A stretch of DNA of 36,691 bases from an uncultured Verrucomicrobiota bacterium (GTDB lineage: Bacteria > Verrucomicrobiota > Verrucomicrobiia > Verrucomicrobiales > DEV007). Both the position numbers and the translations under genes were made by a program. Positions 10,150-17,789 of the stretch are shown here, in pieces. The stretch is taken from the NCBI GenBank assembly GCA_902510815.1, contig CABXDI010000014.1, positions 1-36,691 of the forward strand, in the 5' to 3' direction. Below the pieces are notes generated by a model that was given only the letters and a program-made list of their open reading frames with translations, was not told the origin of the DNA and searched no databases. How positions within the stretch are numbered: the first letter of the stretch is position 1; every line of letters begins with the position of its first letter.

Positions 10150-13020
10150 TTATTTGAGCTGTTTCGCCAGCTCCACTGCGATAGTTTTAATACTCTTAGG
10201 CCATTGATCAAAGTCAGTCATTTTAGCTTCGTTGATTTTGGGAACTTTAATATTTTCAACTAAGCTCTTTCTGGGATGCGCATAGAGAAACTGCACTTTT
10301 TTTTGGCCATATGTTTCTGGCAAGCTTTTGGCATAGATCTCTAGCTCCGCAGCATAATCAGATGAATTCTCTCCTATATTGCTCTCAGATGGCACCCATA
10401 TAACTCCAGAAACTGCCATTGGTGTTAATGGGCTTACGCACCAATTATAGGTATGAGTAGGTATCGTATCTGAGCGAACTGATTCACTCTTACCCGGCTC
10501 AGGAAAGGAAGGTGCTTGAAGGGGAAATTTAGAATAATCGGCATTGGGATCGACTGAACTAGAAATACTTCGAGTGAAGTTTTTAACCTCATTTATATGA
10601 TTTGATAGAGCTCTAGTAGCAATATTAGATCCAGGAAATTGAAGATATAGCTCATTTAAGCGAGTCTTGAATTCTGGATTCTTGATACTTTTAACTCCTT
10701 TATATGAAGTCCATGATAATGGTGATGAGAGCTGTCCATTTCTCCCTCCACTTCCAGATGACATTGTAATAAAGCCTTGAGGGATGCCGGGCCTGTTTAA
10801 AGTTCTAGCAAACTCATAGGCAAATGCCGTAACTCCACTGTTTTCTTTAGTATAGTCAGCTGTTAACCAATGAGACCGATACTTTCCACTACCTGTCTCG
10901 AATCGACGTTTTCTCGGAGTTGGAAAACTACTGGCCTTTGTCTTCCTGCAGAATTCCCTAACTATTGGCATTGCTATTGGCAAGGCGGCCCCTTTGTCAC
11001 GTGCATTAAAAGGCCATTCAGAAGTAAGCAGAGTCGATCCCGTCAGATACCATACATCACCAATAAGAATATCACTGACGGTTCTTTCAAAGCCATGACT
11101 AGATTTAATTGTAAGAACAATCGGTTTAATTGAAGCCTGCCTTGAAGGAAATGTTACCTCCCATTGTTCCAGCTCATTGGGCATTACTTTTTTCTCATCT
11201 CCATCTAGCGAAACTGTCAACTGAACTCCTTTATTAACATGCCCCCAAATACGTATGGGCTGGTTCCTTTGCAAAATAACACCATCACGATAATACTCGG
11301 CAACCTGCAAAATGGGATAATCAGGATCAGTCCATCGAGCGTATTTTGCCTTTAGTGCTGCCGCTTTTTCAAGGTCATCCTCTTCAAAAATAAATTCATT
11401 ATTGATTAGCGCAAAGGGAGTGGCAGGCAAACCTGCCTTATTGTAAAGATTGGACTGCTCCGGGACTGCGCTATAAGCATATTGTACCCCAATAGGAATT
11501 GGAACTTTAGGGGAAATCACTTCCACAAGGTTTCCAACAATTTTTGCTTCGGCTGGATGCCACTTCTTGTCCTCTCCACACAGTCGAAAATGGTTGAGTT
11601 TATCTTTGGGAGTTGGCATCGCTGGTTCCACGAACTTGCCGGGTTCCTTACGATCCTTGGAAAGCCCTTTACTTCCGACCATCAATCCACCAAATAGGCT
11701 ATCCTTCTCAAAAGAAATTAGGACTTTATTTCCCGCAACCTTGTAGTCTTTATAAATAGGACCGATGTAAGGAATGTCCTTTTTGTATTGTTTGTTAAGA
11801 GCCCTCCTCGCCATCCGCATTCCTGGATGAAGCTTATTATAGTAATGGATACCACCAGGATTAGCAGAATTGATATCTGATTGAATAACCATTCCCACAT
11901 TCTTTCTGTTGTTAATAAAGAACAGGTGCTGAACTTGGCGGATATCAGCGAACCCAACATTGTTCGGATCAGGTGATCCATAAGGCTGCATCTGAGTGAA
12001 ATAAAAAGGCATCCCCGGCATTCCCCAAGCATCTCTCCAACCTTTGATCAAAGCCTCCATTCTTGCCGCATAAATTCTTCCGTCCCCACTGTTGCTGGTT
12101 CCTTGGCACCAAATTGCACCCTTAATAGCATAAGGAACGACTGGAGCAATCTTCCCATTAAAGAACTGAGAAGGTCCCCTCCACATACCGGAAATACCAG
12201 GAAGATTGGGCCGAGCTGGAACCTTACCTCCTAAATCTGATAGTTTACTGGCTTCTTTTTGCCAACTTTTCAATTCAGTATAGTAATTCTCGAAGGCCTT
12301 CTGACCTTGTTCAATTAAGGGATCAGCGTTCAGAATAAGATCAGCATCACTCTTGAGTTTTGGATGCTCTATAATGGCTTCGCGCTGGGTAAAAGCTTCA
12401 ATACGTGTATTGCTATGGGCACTTAAAAGAATACCTATCGGAACTTTTAATTCTTTGTATAAATCATAAGCAAAAGAAAGCGACAAAGCTGAAAATTCAC
12501 TCGCCAATGACGATTTTTTCCACCCCCCATCAGAAGTCCCTTTCTTCTGGGGATACAAAGCGGACACGGTATTGATATTAATCTCCCTTATTGGTAGTTC
12601 CTCTTTTGATGAAGCAATTTCTTTTGCCAGCTCATTACACATACTTTTACCAGCTGTCCACACCATGTTTGATTGACCTGAAGAAAACCACACCTCACCA
12701 ACTAACACCCCACTCAACATAATTGACTTTCCACTATTATTGCTGACCTCCATTACCTGCTCACTCAAAGAAGCTTTTAACGGATCAAGTTTCACCATCC
12801 AGTCACCTTTTTTGTCTACGATTGCTTTTTTGACCTGACCAGAAAATTTAACAGTAATTTCACTTCCAGTGATGTCGCACCCCCAAACTGGGACTTTCGT
12901 ATCCCTTTGGAGTATCATGTTATCAGTAAAGGGAACCGCTAACTGAAAATCATCTTCCTCGGATAACGCATATATTGATGACGATAAACTTAACAGGAAA
13001 GAGAGAATAAATTTATTCAT
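10150..13020 (-). CDS. Tandem sialate O-acetylesterase-like (SASA) protein, second half degenerate
   Basis: 956 residues, about twice the usual SASA esterase length. Residues 1-19 are a signal peptide. The first unit has an N-terminal beta-sandwich (MILQRDTKVPVWG, residues ~35-105) and an SGNH domain starting GEVWFSSGQSNMVW, with S117 as nucleophile; WCQGTSN, FYFTQMQPYG and GIHYYNKLHPG supply later conserved blocks. From about residue 570 the plan repeats: DGVILQRNQPIRIWG, then IGDVWYLTGSTLLTS. There the GQSN signature is replaced by GSTL, so the second unit has probably lost esterase activity and may bind or pack instead. The family removes O-acetyl groups from sialic acids or, in polysaccharide degraders, from plant and algal glycans; the substrate here is unknown. 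It is followed after 27 bp by a broken esterase, and 79 bp separate it from the divergent LamG gene. Confidence 0.88.
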   Translation of the reverse strand: MNKFILSFLLSLSSSIYALSEEDDFQLAVPFTDNMILQRDTKVPVWGCDITGSEITVKFSGQVKKAIVDKKGDWMVKLDPLKASLSEQVMEVSNNSGKSIMLSGVLVGEVWFSSGQSNMVWTAGKSMCNELAKEIASSKEELPIREININTVSALYPQKKGTSDGGWKKSSLASEFSALSLSFAYDLYKELKVPIGILLSAHSNTRIEAFTQREAIIEHPKLKSDADLILNADPLIEQGQKAFENYYTELKSWQKEASKLSDLGGKVPARPNLPGISGMWRGPSQFFNGKIAPVVPYAIKGAIWCQGTSNSGDGRIYAARMEALIKGWRDAWGMPGMPFYFTQMQPYGSPDPNNVGFADIRQVQHLFFINNRKNVGMVIQSDINSANPGGIHYYNKLHPGMRMARRALNKQYKKDIPYIGPIYKDYKVAGNKVLISFEKDSLFGGLMVGSKGLSKDRKEPGKFVEPAMPTPKDKLNHFRLCGEDKKWHPAEAKIVGNLVEVISPKVPIPIGVQYAYSAVPEQSNLYNKAGLPATPFALINNEFIFEEDDLEKAAALKAKYARWTDPDYPILQVAEYYRDGVILQRNQPIRIWGHVNKGVQLTVSLDGDEKKVMPNELEQWEVTFPSRQASIKPIVLTIKSSHGFERTVSDILIGDVWYLTGSTLLTSEWPFNARDKGAALPIAMPIVREFCRKTKASSFPTPRKRRFETGSGKYRSHWLTADYTKENSGVTAFAYEFARTLNRPGIPQGFITMSSGSGGRNGQLSSPLSWTSYKGVKSIKNPEFKTRLNELYLQFPGSNIATRALSNHINEVKNFTRSISSSVDPNADYSKFPLQAPSFPEPGKSESVRSDTIPTHTYNWCVSPLTPMAVSGVIWVPSESNIGENSSDYAAELEIYAKSLPETYGQKKVQFLYAHPRKSLVENIKVPKINEAKMTDFDQWPKSIKTIAVELAKQLK

Positions 13021-13099
13021 AGTTGTTCAATTTAATATTATCTATGAGAATGCATCAAATCAATATCATACAGATTTACTCTACAAATTTTATCAATCA

Positions 13100-13996
13100 A
13101 TGAAGAAACAAATAGTAACATTAACAATTAAGCTTCTTTTCCTCGCTGGCTATTCATTAGGAAATGAACTTTTTCCCGATAGCGACCTTCAACTCTGGTT
13201 AGCGGCAGATCAAGGCATCACAACCAAAGACAACTCAGCAAAAGGTGGATCGATAAATGATGTCATTTCGTGGATAGATAAATCCAAACAAAAAGTCAAA
13301 GCCGTACCAGCATTCGAAGACATTTCGACTTGTCCGTCTTTGATAGAAAAAATAAATGAAATCAATGGCTATCCTGCCCTAAAGTTTGAGGGAAAAGGCT
13401 CAAGTAATTTCGAGATTACGGATGCTTTAATCGGGAAGTTTAAAAAACCATTCGACCTTAATCGCGGAACTGTATTTCTTGTCGCAAAAATGTCTTCCAT
13501 TCCCACCATATCTCCAATGACGCTTAGCGCGACCGCTGACTCAAAGACTGGAAGAGGTGGATTAGGAATAAGAAGAGGAGGGAAATCAGACAGTTGGTTT
13601 TGTGTTCACTATGGCGGACCAGGGAATGGAAAAAAAATCCAAAGTCAGGAATCTAAACTGGATACAAAATTTCACATTTTGACGGTCATTTTTGATAAGC
13701 ATAAATCCGAGCTCAATATGATTGTTGACGGTCAAGAAACAGGAACAGAACTCAGAGACAATTCAACTCTAGCTCTAGATCCTATCAATTATATACAGAT
13801 AGGAGGTCATGGTATTCTCGATGCAGCTGGTGATCCAGGTTCAGAGTGGTTTTTCAATGGCCTTGTTGCCGAAATCATTGTTTTTGATAAAAAAATAGGG
13901 AACGATCCAAAGGCTGGACCTTATGCCGCTGTTGGAAATTACCTTCAGACTAAATACGGAATTTCCGGAAAATTTTCCAAACCTAGCTCAAAATAA
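13100..13996 (+). CDS. Secreted LamG/concanavalin A-like protein
   Basis: 298 residues with a signal peptide (about 1-21, cut before NELFPDSD). The rest is a single beta-jelly-roll of the LamG/concanavalin type, recognised by LQLWLAADQGI, the ISWIDKS strand, NGYPALKFEGKGS, GTVFLVAKM, LNMIVDGQE and the closing FNGLVAEIIVFDKKI followed by a helix VGNYLQTKYGI. Stand-alone proteins of this sort are abundant in Planctomycetota and Verrucomicrobiota and are thought to bind carbohydrates or other surface molecules; no catalytic residue is evident. The start ATG has no Shine-Dalgarno sequence (preceded by tttatcaatca). It is divergent from the SASA esterase with 79 bp between, and converges on the OB-fold lipoprotein with a 16-bp gap. 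Confidence 0.82.
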   Translation: MKKQIVTLTIKLLFLAGYSLGNELFPDSDLQLWLAADQGITTKDNSAKGGSINDVISWIDKSKQKVKAVPAFEDISTCPSLIEKINEINGYPALKFEGKGSSNFEITDALIGKFKKPFDLNRGTVFLVAKMSSIPTISPMTLSATADSKTGRGGLGIRRGGKSDSWFCVHYGGPGNGKKIQSQESKLDTKFHILTVIFDKHKSELNMIVDGQETGTELRDNSTLALDPINYIQIGGHGILDAAGDPGSEWFFNGLVAEIIVFDKKIGNDPKAGPYAAVGNYLQTKYGISGKFSKPSSK

Positions 13997-14012
13997 ATCA
14001 ACAAAGCTTGTT

Positions 14013-14396
14013 TCATTTTTTCATTGGTTTGAAAGGTGCCCTAGGATCCCTCAACCCGACAGGACTCATGAGCACGTAATCTTTATCGATATTTTTTAAA
14101 ATTCCATCGACATAGACCTCATCTCCTTTCTTGATTTGATCAGCCCACTGCACGCCTCTTTTGTGAAAAAGACATTCTATTCCGCTCTCAAGAATAATAC
14201 TCGCATTTTCTCCAGTATTAACTTCGGAAACTTTCCCTTTTACAGTAATTTTCTTTCCCCTATAAGCCTCAGCATGAGTAATTACATCCTTCTCAAGAAA
14301 TTGAGCTGCAGGTTTTCCATAATCAAGTATCCAACCCTTACAACCAGTAAAGAAAAAGGTACAAAAAATTAAAGAAATGACTATCTTCTTATTCAT
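14013..14396 (-). CDS. Small lipoprotein with OB-fold (tRNA_anti-like) domain
   Basis: 127 residues. The N terminus MNKKIVISLIFCTFFFTGC is a lipoprotein signal peptide with Cys19 as the lipidated residue. Residues ~35-120 follow the OB-fold pattern of the tRNA_anti-like family: HAEAYRGKKITVKGKVSEVN, then IILESGIECLFHK, then IKKGDEVYVDGILKNIDKDYVLMSPVGL. Such domains in exported proteins are structural modules of unknown ligand; a nucleic-acid role is not implied. It is a single gene flanked by convergent (16 bp) and divergent (100 bp) neighbours. That divergent gap is strongly AT-rich and I saw no clear promoter pair in it. Confidence in the lipoprotein and fold is good; the role is unknown. 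Confidence 0.8.
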   Translation of the reverse strand: MNKKIVISLIFCTFFFTGCKGWILDYGKPAAQFLEKDVITHAEAYRGKKITVKGKVSEVNTGENASIILESGIECLFHKRGVQWADQIKKGDEVYVDGILKNIDKDYVLMSPVGLRDPRAPFKPMKK

Positions 14397-14496
14397 ATCC
14401 GTAAATACAAAATAGCAGGTCTTATGAATCTAAAAAGGATATTAAATTTTATTTTTTATTTATATCATATAACATCGAAAAGTTATTTTTAATCAA

Positions 14497-17064
14497 ATGA
14501 GAGCTTTCTTAATTTTTTCATTATATTGTACCTTTTTGAATTTCAATGAGACTCTCTTAAGTCAAATTTTAGATTCTAAAAAATTATTAAAAAAACAAAC
14601 TTTTTGGGATAATAATGATTTTGAATGGTTCAATGAAAACATTCCAATTCTTGATACTCCAAATGAGGAAATTAATACAACCTATTACTACCGATGGGAA
14701 TTAGTCAGTAAACATCTTACCTACGGATCCGTTAATACAGGTTACTTGTGGACAGAATTTATTAATAGACCTTTCTGGTCAGGTACTTATGGGGCAATCG
14801 CATGCCCAAGCGGACATCAATTCTATGAAGTAAGGTGGCTAAATAACCCTCGGTACGCACGAGATTATGCACGTTATTGGTTCAGAACTCCGGGTGCCCA
14901 ACCATTACGATATTCAGCATGGATGGCAGATTCAGTATGGTCGATTCATCAGGTTCATCCAAACGAATCATTCCTTATTGATATTCTACCAGATTTGAAA
15001 AGAAACTTTGATTCATGGACCAAGCGATCTTGGGTTAAAGATAAAGGAATGTTCTGGCAGGTAGGTCATGATGATGGAATGGAATTTAATATTGCAAGCA
15101 GACAAACTAAGAACATCCTATCAGGCGCTCCATGCTATAGACCGAGCTTTAATTCATACATGTGGGCAGACCTAAATGCTTTATCAAAAATTTCTAAAAT
15201 ATCTGGAGATGAAACTGAATCAAAATTATTTAATCAGAAAGCTTCAGCTCTCAAAAAAGAATTTCAAAATCAACTATGGGACAAAAGAAGAGAATTTTTT
15301 CTAGCAATGTTTCGAGATGATGAAGCCGATAACGATGGAAATAAGATAAAGAAGAACACTAGGATCTATGATAGCGGAAAATTTGCGGGAAGCTCACACG
15401 GAAGAGAATTAGCAGGGTACGTTCCATGGGCTTTCAATCTGCCTGACGCAGGGTTTGAAAAGGCCTGGCAATTTTTAATGGATCCAAATTATTTTTTTGC
15501 AAGTCATGGACCAACTACAGTGGAACGCAATGATCCTTTGTTTCTCCTTAAAAACAGCTGTTGCTGGTGGAGCGGTCAAAGCTGGCCATTCGCAACCACT
15601 CAAACAATCAAAGCGATGGCAAATTTGCTGCACAATTATAATCAAAATCACGTATCTAGAGATGATTATTACAAGCTTCTAAATATTTATGCCAAATCAC
15701 AAAGAAAAAACGGCAAACCTTACATAGCTGAAGCCTTACATCCAGACTCCGGTAAATGGGATCATCATGATTTCTATTATCGAAGTGAACATTACTTCCA
15801 TTCCGGATTTGTCGATTTAATCATTACTGGTTTATGCGGCTTAATTGTTGGCGACGATGACATATTAAACATTGATCCATTGGCTCCAAGTTCATGGGAT
15901 TACTTTGCCATTGATAATGTTCCCTATCGCGGTCATAAAATTTCAATAATTTGGGATAAGGATGGTTCTCGATATCACAAAGGACGCGGCTTGAACATTT
16001 ATGTTAATGAAGAAAAGATCGCTTCATCAAATCTAATTGAAAAAATTAAAGTTAAAATTCCTGAAAGAAAAAATGTTCCTCTCCACCCCAGAAATGAAGC
16101 TAACTTTGCAATTAACAATGATGGAACATGGTATCCTCGTCACAGCGCTTCATTCACAGGACCAAAATCATCCCTAGCTTTTATCCATGATGGGAACACG
16201 GCATGGTATCATAAAGATCCTCCACTTAGATGGACTAATGAGGGATCCAAAAATAAAAAAGATTGGATAGAAGTAAATTTTGGAGAACCACGCCCCATTA
16301 ATAAAGTGAAAATTTATTTACTGGATGACGGCAAAACTCAACCAGTTACAACTGCAAAGAGTTTATCACTACACTATACCTTAAAAGATGATAATGAATG
16401 GATCCCCATAAAAACCAATTATCCAAATCCAGGATCAATTGAAGGTCGAAAACCCACCACCGTCAGTTTTAATATAATAAATGCAACGAAAATTCGACTC
16501 AGTCTAGTCAACCAACAAGGTAAAAGCGTTGGATTAACTGAGTTTGAAACTTGGGGACCAATCGAAGGAAAATATTCTCCTGCGAAACCACCATCAGGAA
16601 ACATAGCAATCAACATCGACCCTGAAAAAAATAAATTCCCGAAAACCACTTCATCGTTTCACGATATATATGGCGGAGTACCTTCAAGTGCTAATGACGG
16701 AAAAATAATTTATCGTGCCACACCAACTAATAGATGGACTAGTTATGGATCTCCAAACTCAATACGTGATTGGCTGGAAATAGATTTTGGAGAGGAAAAA
16801 GAATTTAGTCGAGCTGTCCTCCATATATACGATGACAGAGGAGGAGTCCAAGCACCAAAAAGCTACACTCTAAATTACTGGGACAAAGAAACTTGGAAAG
16901 AAATACCAAACCAAAAGAAAACACCTCTAAAACCGAAAGGAAGTGCAGCCAATTATGTTGTATTCAATAAAATAAAATCTAATAAGCTCAGAATAATTTT
17001 TGAACATATTGGTAAAGGAAATACGCGATCTGGTCTCACCGAGTTAGAGGTATGGGATAATTGA
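14497..17064 (+). CDS. Six-hairpin glycosidase (MGH1/GH63-like) with two discoidin/CBM32 modules
   Basis: 855 residues with a signal peptide at ~1-22. Residues ~60-470 form an (alpha/alpha)6 catalytic barrel of the MGH1/GH63-like type: FWSGTYGAIACPSGHQ, YSAWMADSVWSIHQVHP, MFWQVGHDDGMEFN (acidic loop, candidate catalytic region), ARPSFN-like CYRPSFNSYMWAD, and NSCCWWSGQSWPFATTQT. Residues ~475-530 are the closing beta-sandwich. Two F5/8 type C (discoidin, CBM32-like) modules follow, ~535-690 and ~700-855. Each opens near SFHDIYGG or ASFTGPKS, has an RWT-N/Y-G-S strand, a W-I/L-E-V/I-x-FGE strand and ends GLTE-F/L-E-x-W. The modules probably hold the enzyme on its glycan. The substrate is not readable. 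It is divergent from the OB lipoprotein and 62 bp upstream of the ABC operon on the same strand. Confidence 0.85.
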   Translation: MRAFLIFSLYCTFLNFNETLLSQILDSKKLLKKQTFWDNNDFEWFNENIPILDTPNEEINTTYYYRWELVSKHLTYGSVNTGYLWTEFINRPFWSGTYGAIACPSGHQFYEVRWLNNPRYARDYARYWFRTPGAQPLRYSAWMADSVWSIHQVHPNESFLIDILPDLKRNFDSWTKRSWVKDKGMFWQVGHDDGMEFNIASRQTKNILSGAPCYRPSFNSYMWADLNALSKISKISGDETESKLFNQKASALKKEFQNQLWDKRREFFLAMFRDDEADNDGNKIKKNTRIYDSGKFAGSSHGRELAGYVPWAFNLPDAGFEKAWQFLMDPNYFFASHGPTTVERNDPLFLLKNSCCWWSGQSWPFATTQTIKAMANLLHNYNQNHVSRDDYYKLLNIYAKSQRKNGKPYIAEALHPDSGKWDHHDFYYRSEHYFHSGFVDLIITGLCGLIVGDDDILNIDPLAPSSWDYFAIDNVPYRGHKISIIWDKDGSRYHKGRGLNIYVNEEKIASSNLIEKIKVKIPERKNVPLHPRNEANFAINNDGTWYPRHSASFTGPKSSLAFIHDGNTAWYHKDPPLRWTNEGSKNKKDWIEVNFGEPRPINKVKIYLLDDGKTQPVTTAKSLSLHYTLKDDNEWIPIKTNYPNPGSIEGRKPTTVSFNIINATKIRLSLVNQQGKSVGLTEFETWGPIEGKYSPAKPPSGNIAINIDPEKNKFPKTTSSFHDIYGGVPSSANDGKIIYRATPTNRWTSYGSPNSIRDWLEIDFGEEKEFSRAVLHIYDDRGGVQAPKSYTLNYWDKETWKEIPNQKKTPLKPKGSAANYVVFNKIKSNKLRIIFEHIGKGNTRSGLTELEVWDN

Positions 17065-17073
17065 CGGTTTTTA

Positions 17074-17101
17074 TTCAGGTCAAAAATATTTCGATCCTGA
17101 A
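17074..17101 (+). promoter_or_regulatory. Possible inverted repeat upstream of the ABC transporter operon
   Basis: TTCAGG (17074-17079) and CCTGAA (17096-17101) form a perfect 6-bp inverted repeat separated by 16 nt. They lie in the 62-bp gap between the CBM32 glycosidase stop and the ABC ATPase start, beginning 10 bp after the stop. This could be a regulator site or a weak hairpin. It lacks a GC-rich stem plus T-run, so it does not look like a terminator. Chance occurrence is quite possible. Confidence 0.25.
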
Positions 17102-17126
17102 GCAAAAATCAGTCGTTTAAATTATC

Positions 17127-17789
17127 ATGCTTGAGGCTTGTAAAATCAAAAAATCATATCTCACCAATGAAGTACTTAGAGGAGTTGACCTTAAAATAAA
17201 TGAAGGTGAACGGGTTGCAATCATGGGGCCTTCAGGTTCGGGAAAGAGTACACTCCTTAATTGCATGGGGGGAATTGATCAGCCTACCGATGGCTCCATT
17301 TATTTTGAGGATGTAAATTTATCGAAATTATCTGAAGAACAGTTATGCGAATTGCGACGAAAAAAAATTAGTACAATTTTTCAATTTTTTCACCTACTTC
17401 CAACCTTAACAGCTCGAGAAAACATAGAATTTCCAATGTTATTAGAGTCTGTTAATGCATCAGATAGAAAAAAAAGAACAAATGAGTTATTGGATGCAGT
17501 AAAGATAGATCACAGAGCAGAAGCCTTTCCCGATCAACTTAGTGGAGGAGAAAGGCAGCGAGTTGCGATTGCAAGATCACTAGCGATGCGACCAAAATTG
17601 ATACTTGCTGATGAACCTACGGGAAATCTTGATTCTAGTAATACAGAATCGATACTCGATTTAATTCAGCACTTAAGTTCAGCTTATGATATTGCAATGG
17701 TACTTGTAACTCACAGTAAAAAGGTAACGGAAATTTGTGACCGTACGATAAATATAAGTGATGGTTTAGTTATCGAAAATGAGGACTGA
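17127..17789 (+). CDS. ABC transporter ATP-binding protein, LolD/MacB/AttE type
   Basis: 220 residues, the normal length for this class. Walker A is GPSGSGKST at residues 34-42, the signature LSGGERQRVAIARS starts at 138, and Walker B with the catalytic Glu is LILADEPTG (D162, E163). The H-loop is VTHS near residue 195. It energises a mechanotransmission-type (FtsX/MacB-like) exporter rather than classical import. Its end overlaps the permease start by 11 bp, so the two are translationally coupled. An AttH/CrtC-like lipocalin gene follows 6 bp after the permease. The trio matches the AttE-AttFG-AttH arrangement known from Agrobacterium and many other bacteria. The start ATG has no Shine-Dalgarno sequence. 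Confidence 0.95.
   Translation: MLEACKIKKSYLTNEVLRGVDLKINEGERVAIMGPSGSGKSTLLNCMGGIDQPTDGSIYFEDVNLSKLSEEQLCELRRKKISTIFQFFHLLPTLTARENIEFPMLLESVNASDRKKRTNELLDAVKIDHRAEAFPDQLSGGERQRVAIARSLAMRPKLILADEPTGNLDSSNTESILDLIQHLSSAYDIAMVLVTHSKKVTEICDRTINISDGLVIENED

Noticed and set aside
13999-14012. Short inverted repeat AACAA-AGC-TTGTT between the LamG and OB-fold genes.
   Set aside because: Only 5 bp of AT-rich stem; too weak to call a terminator.
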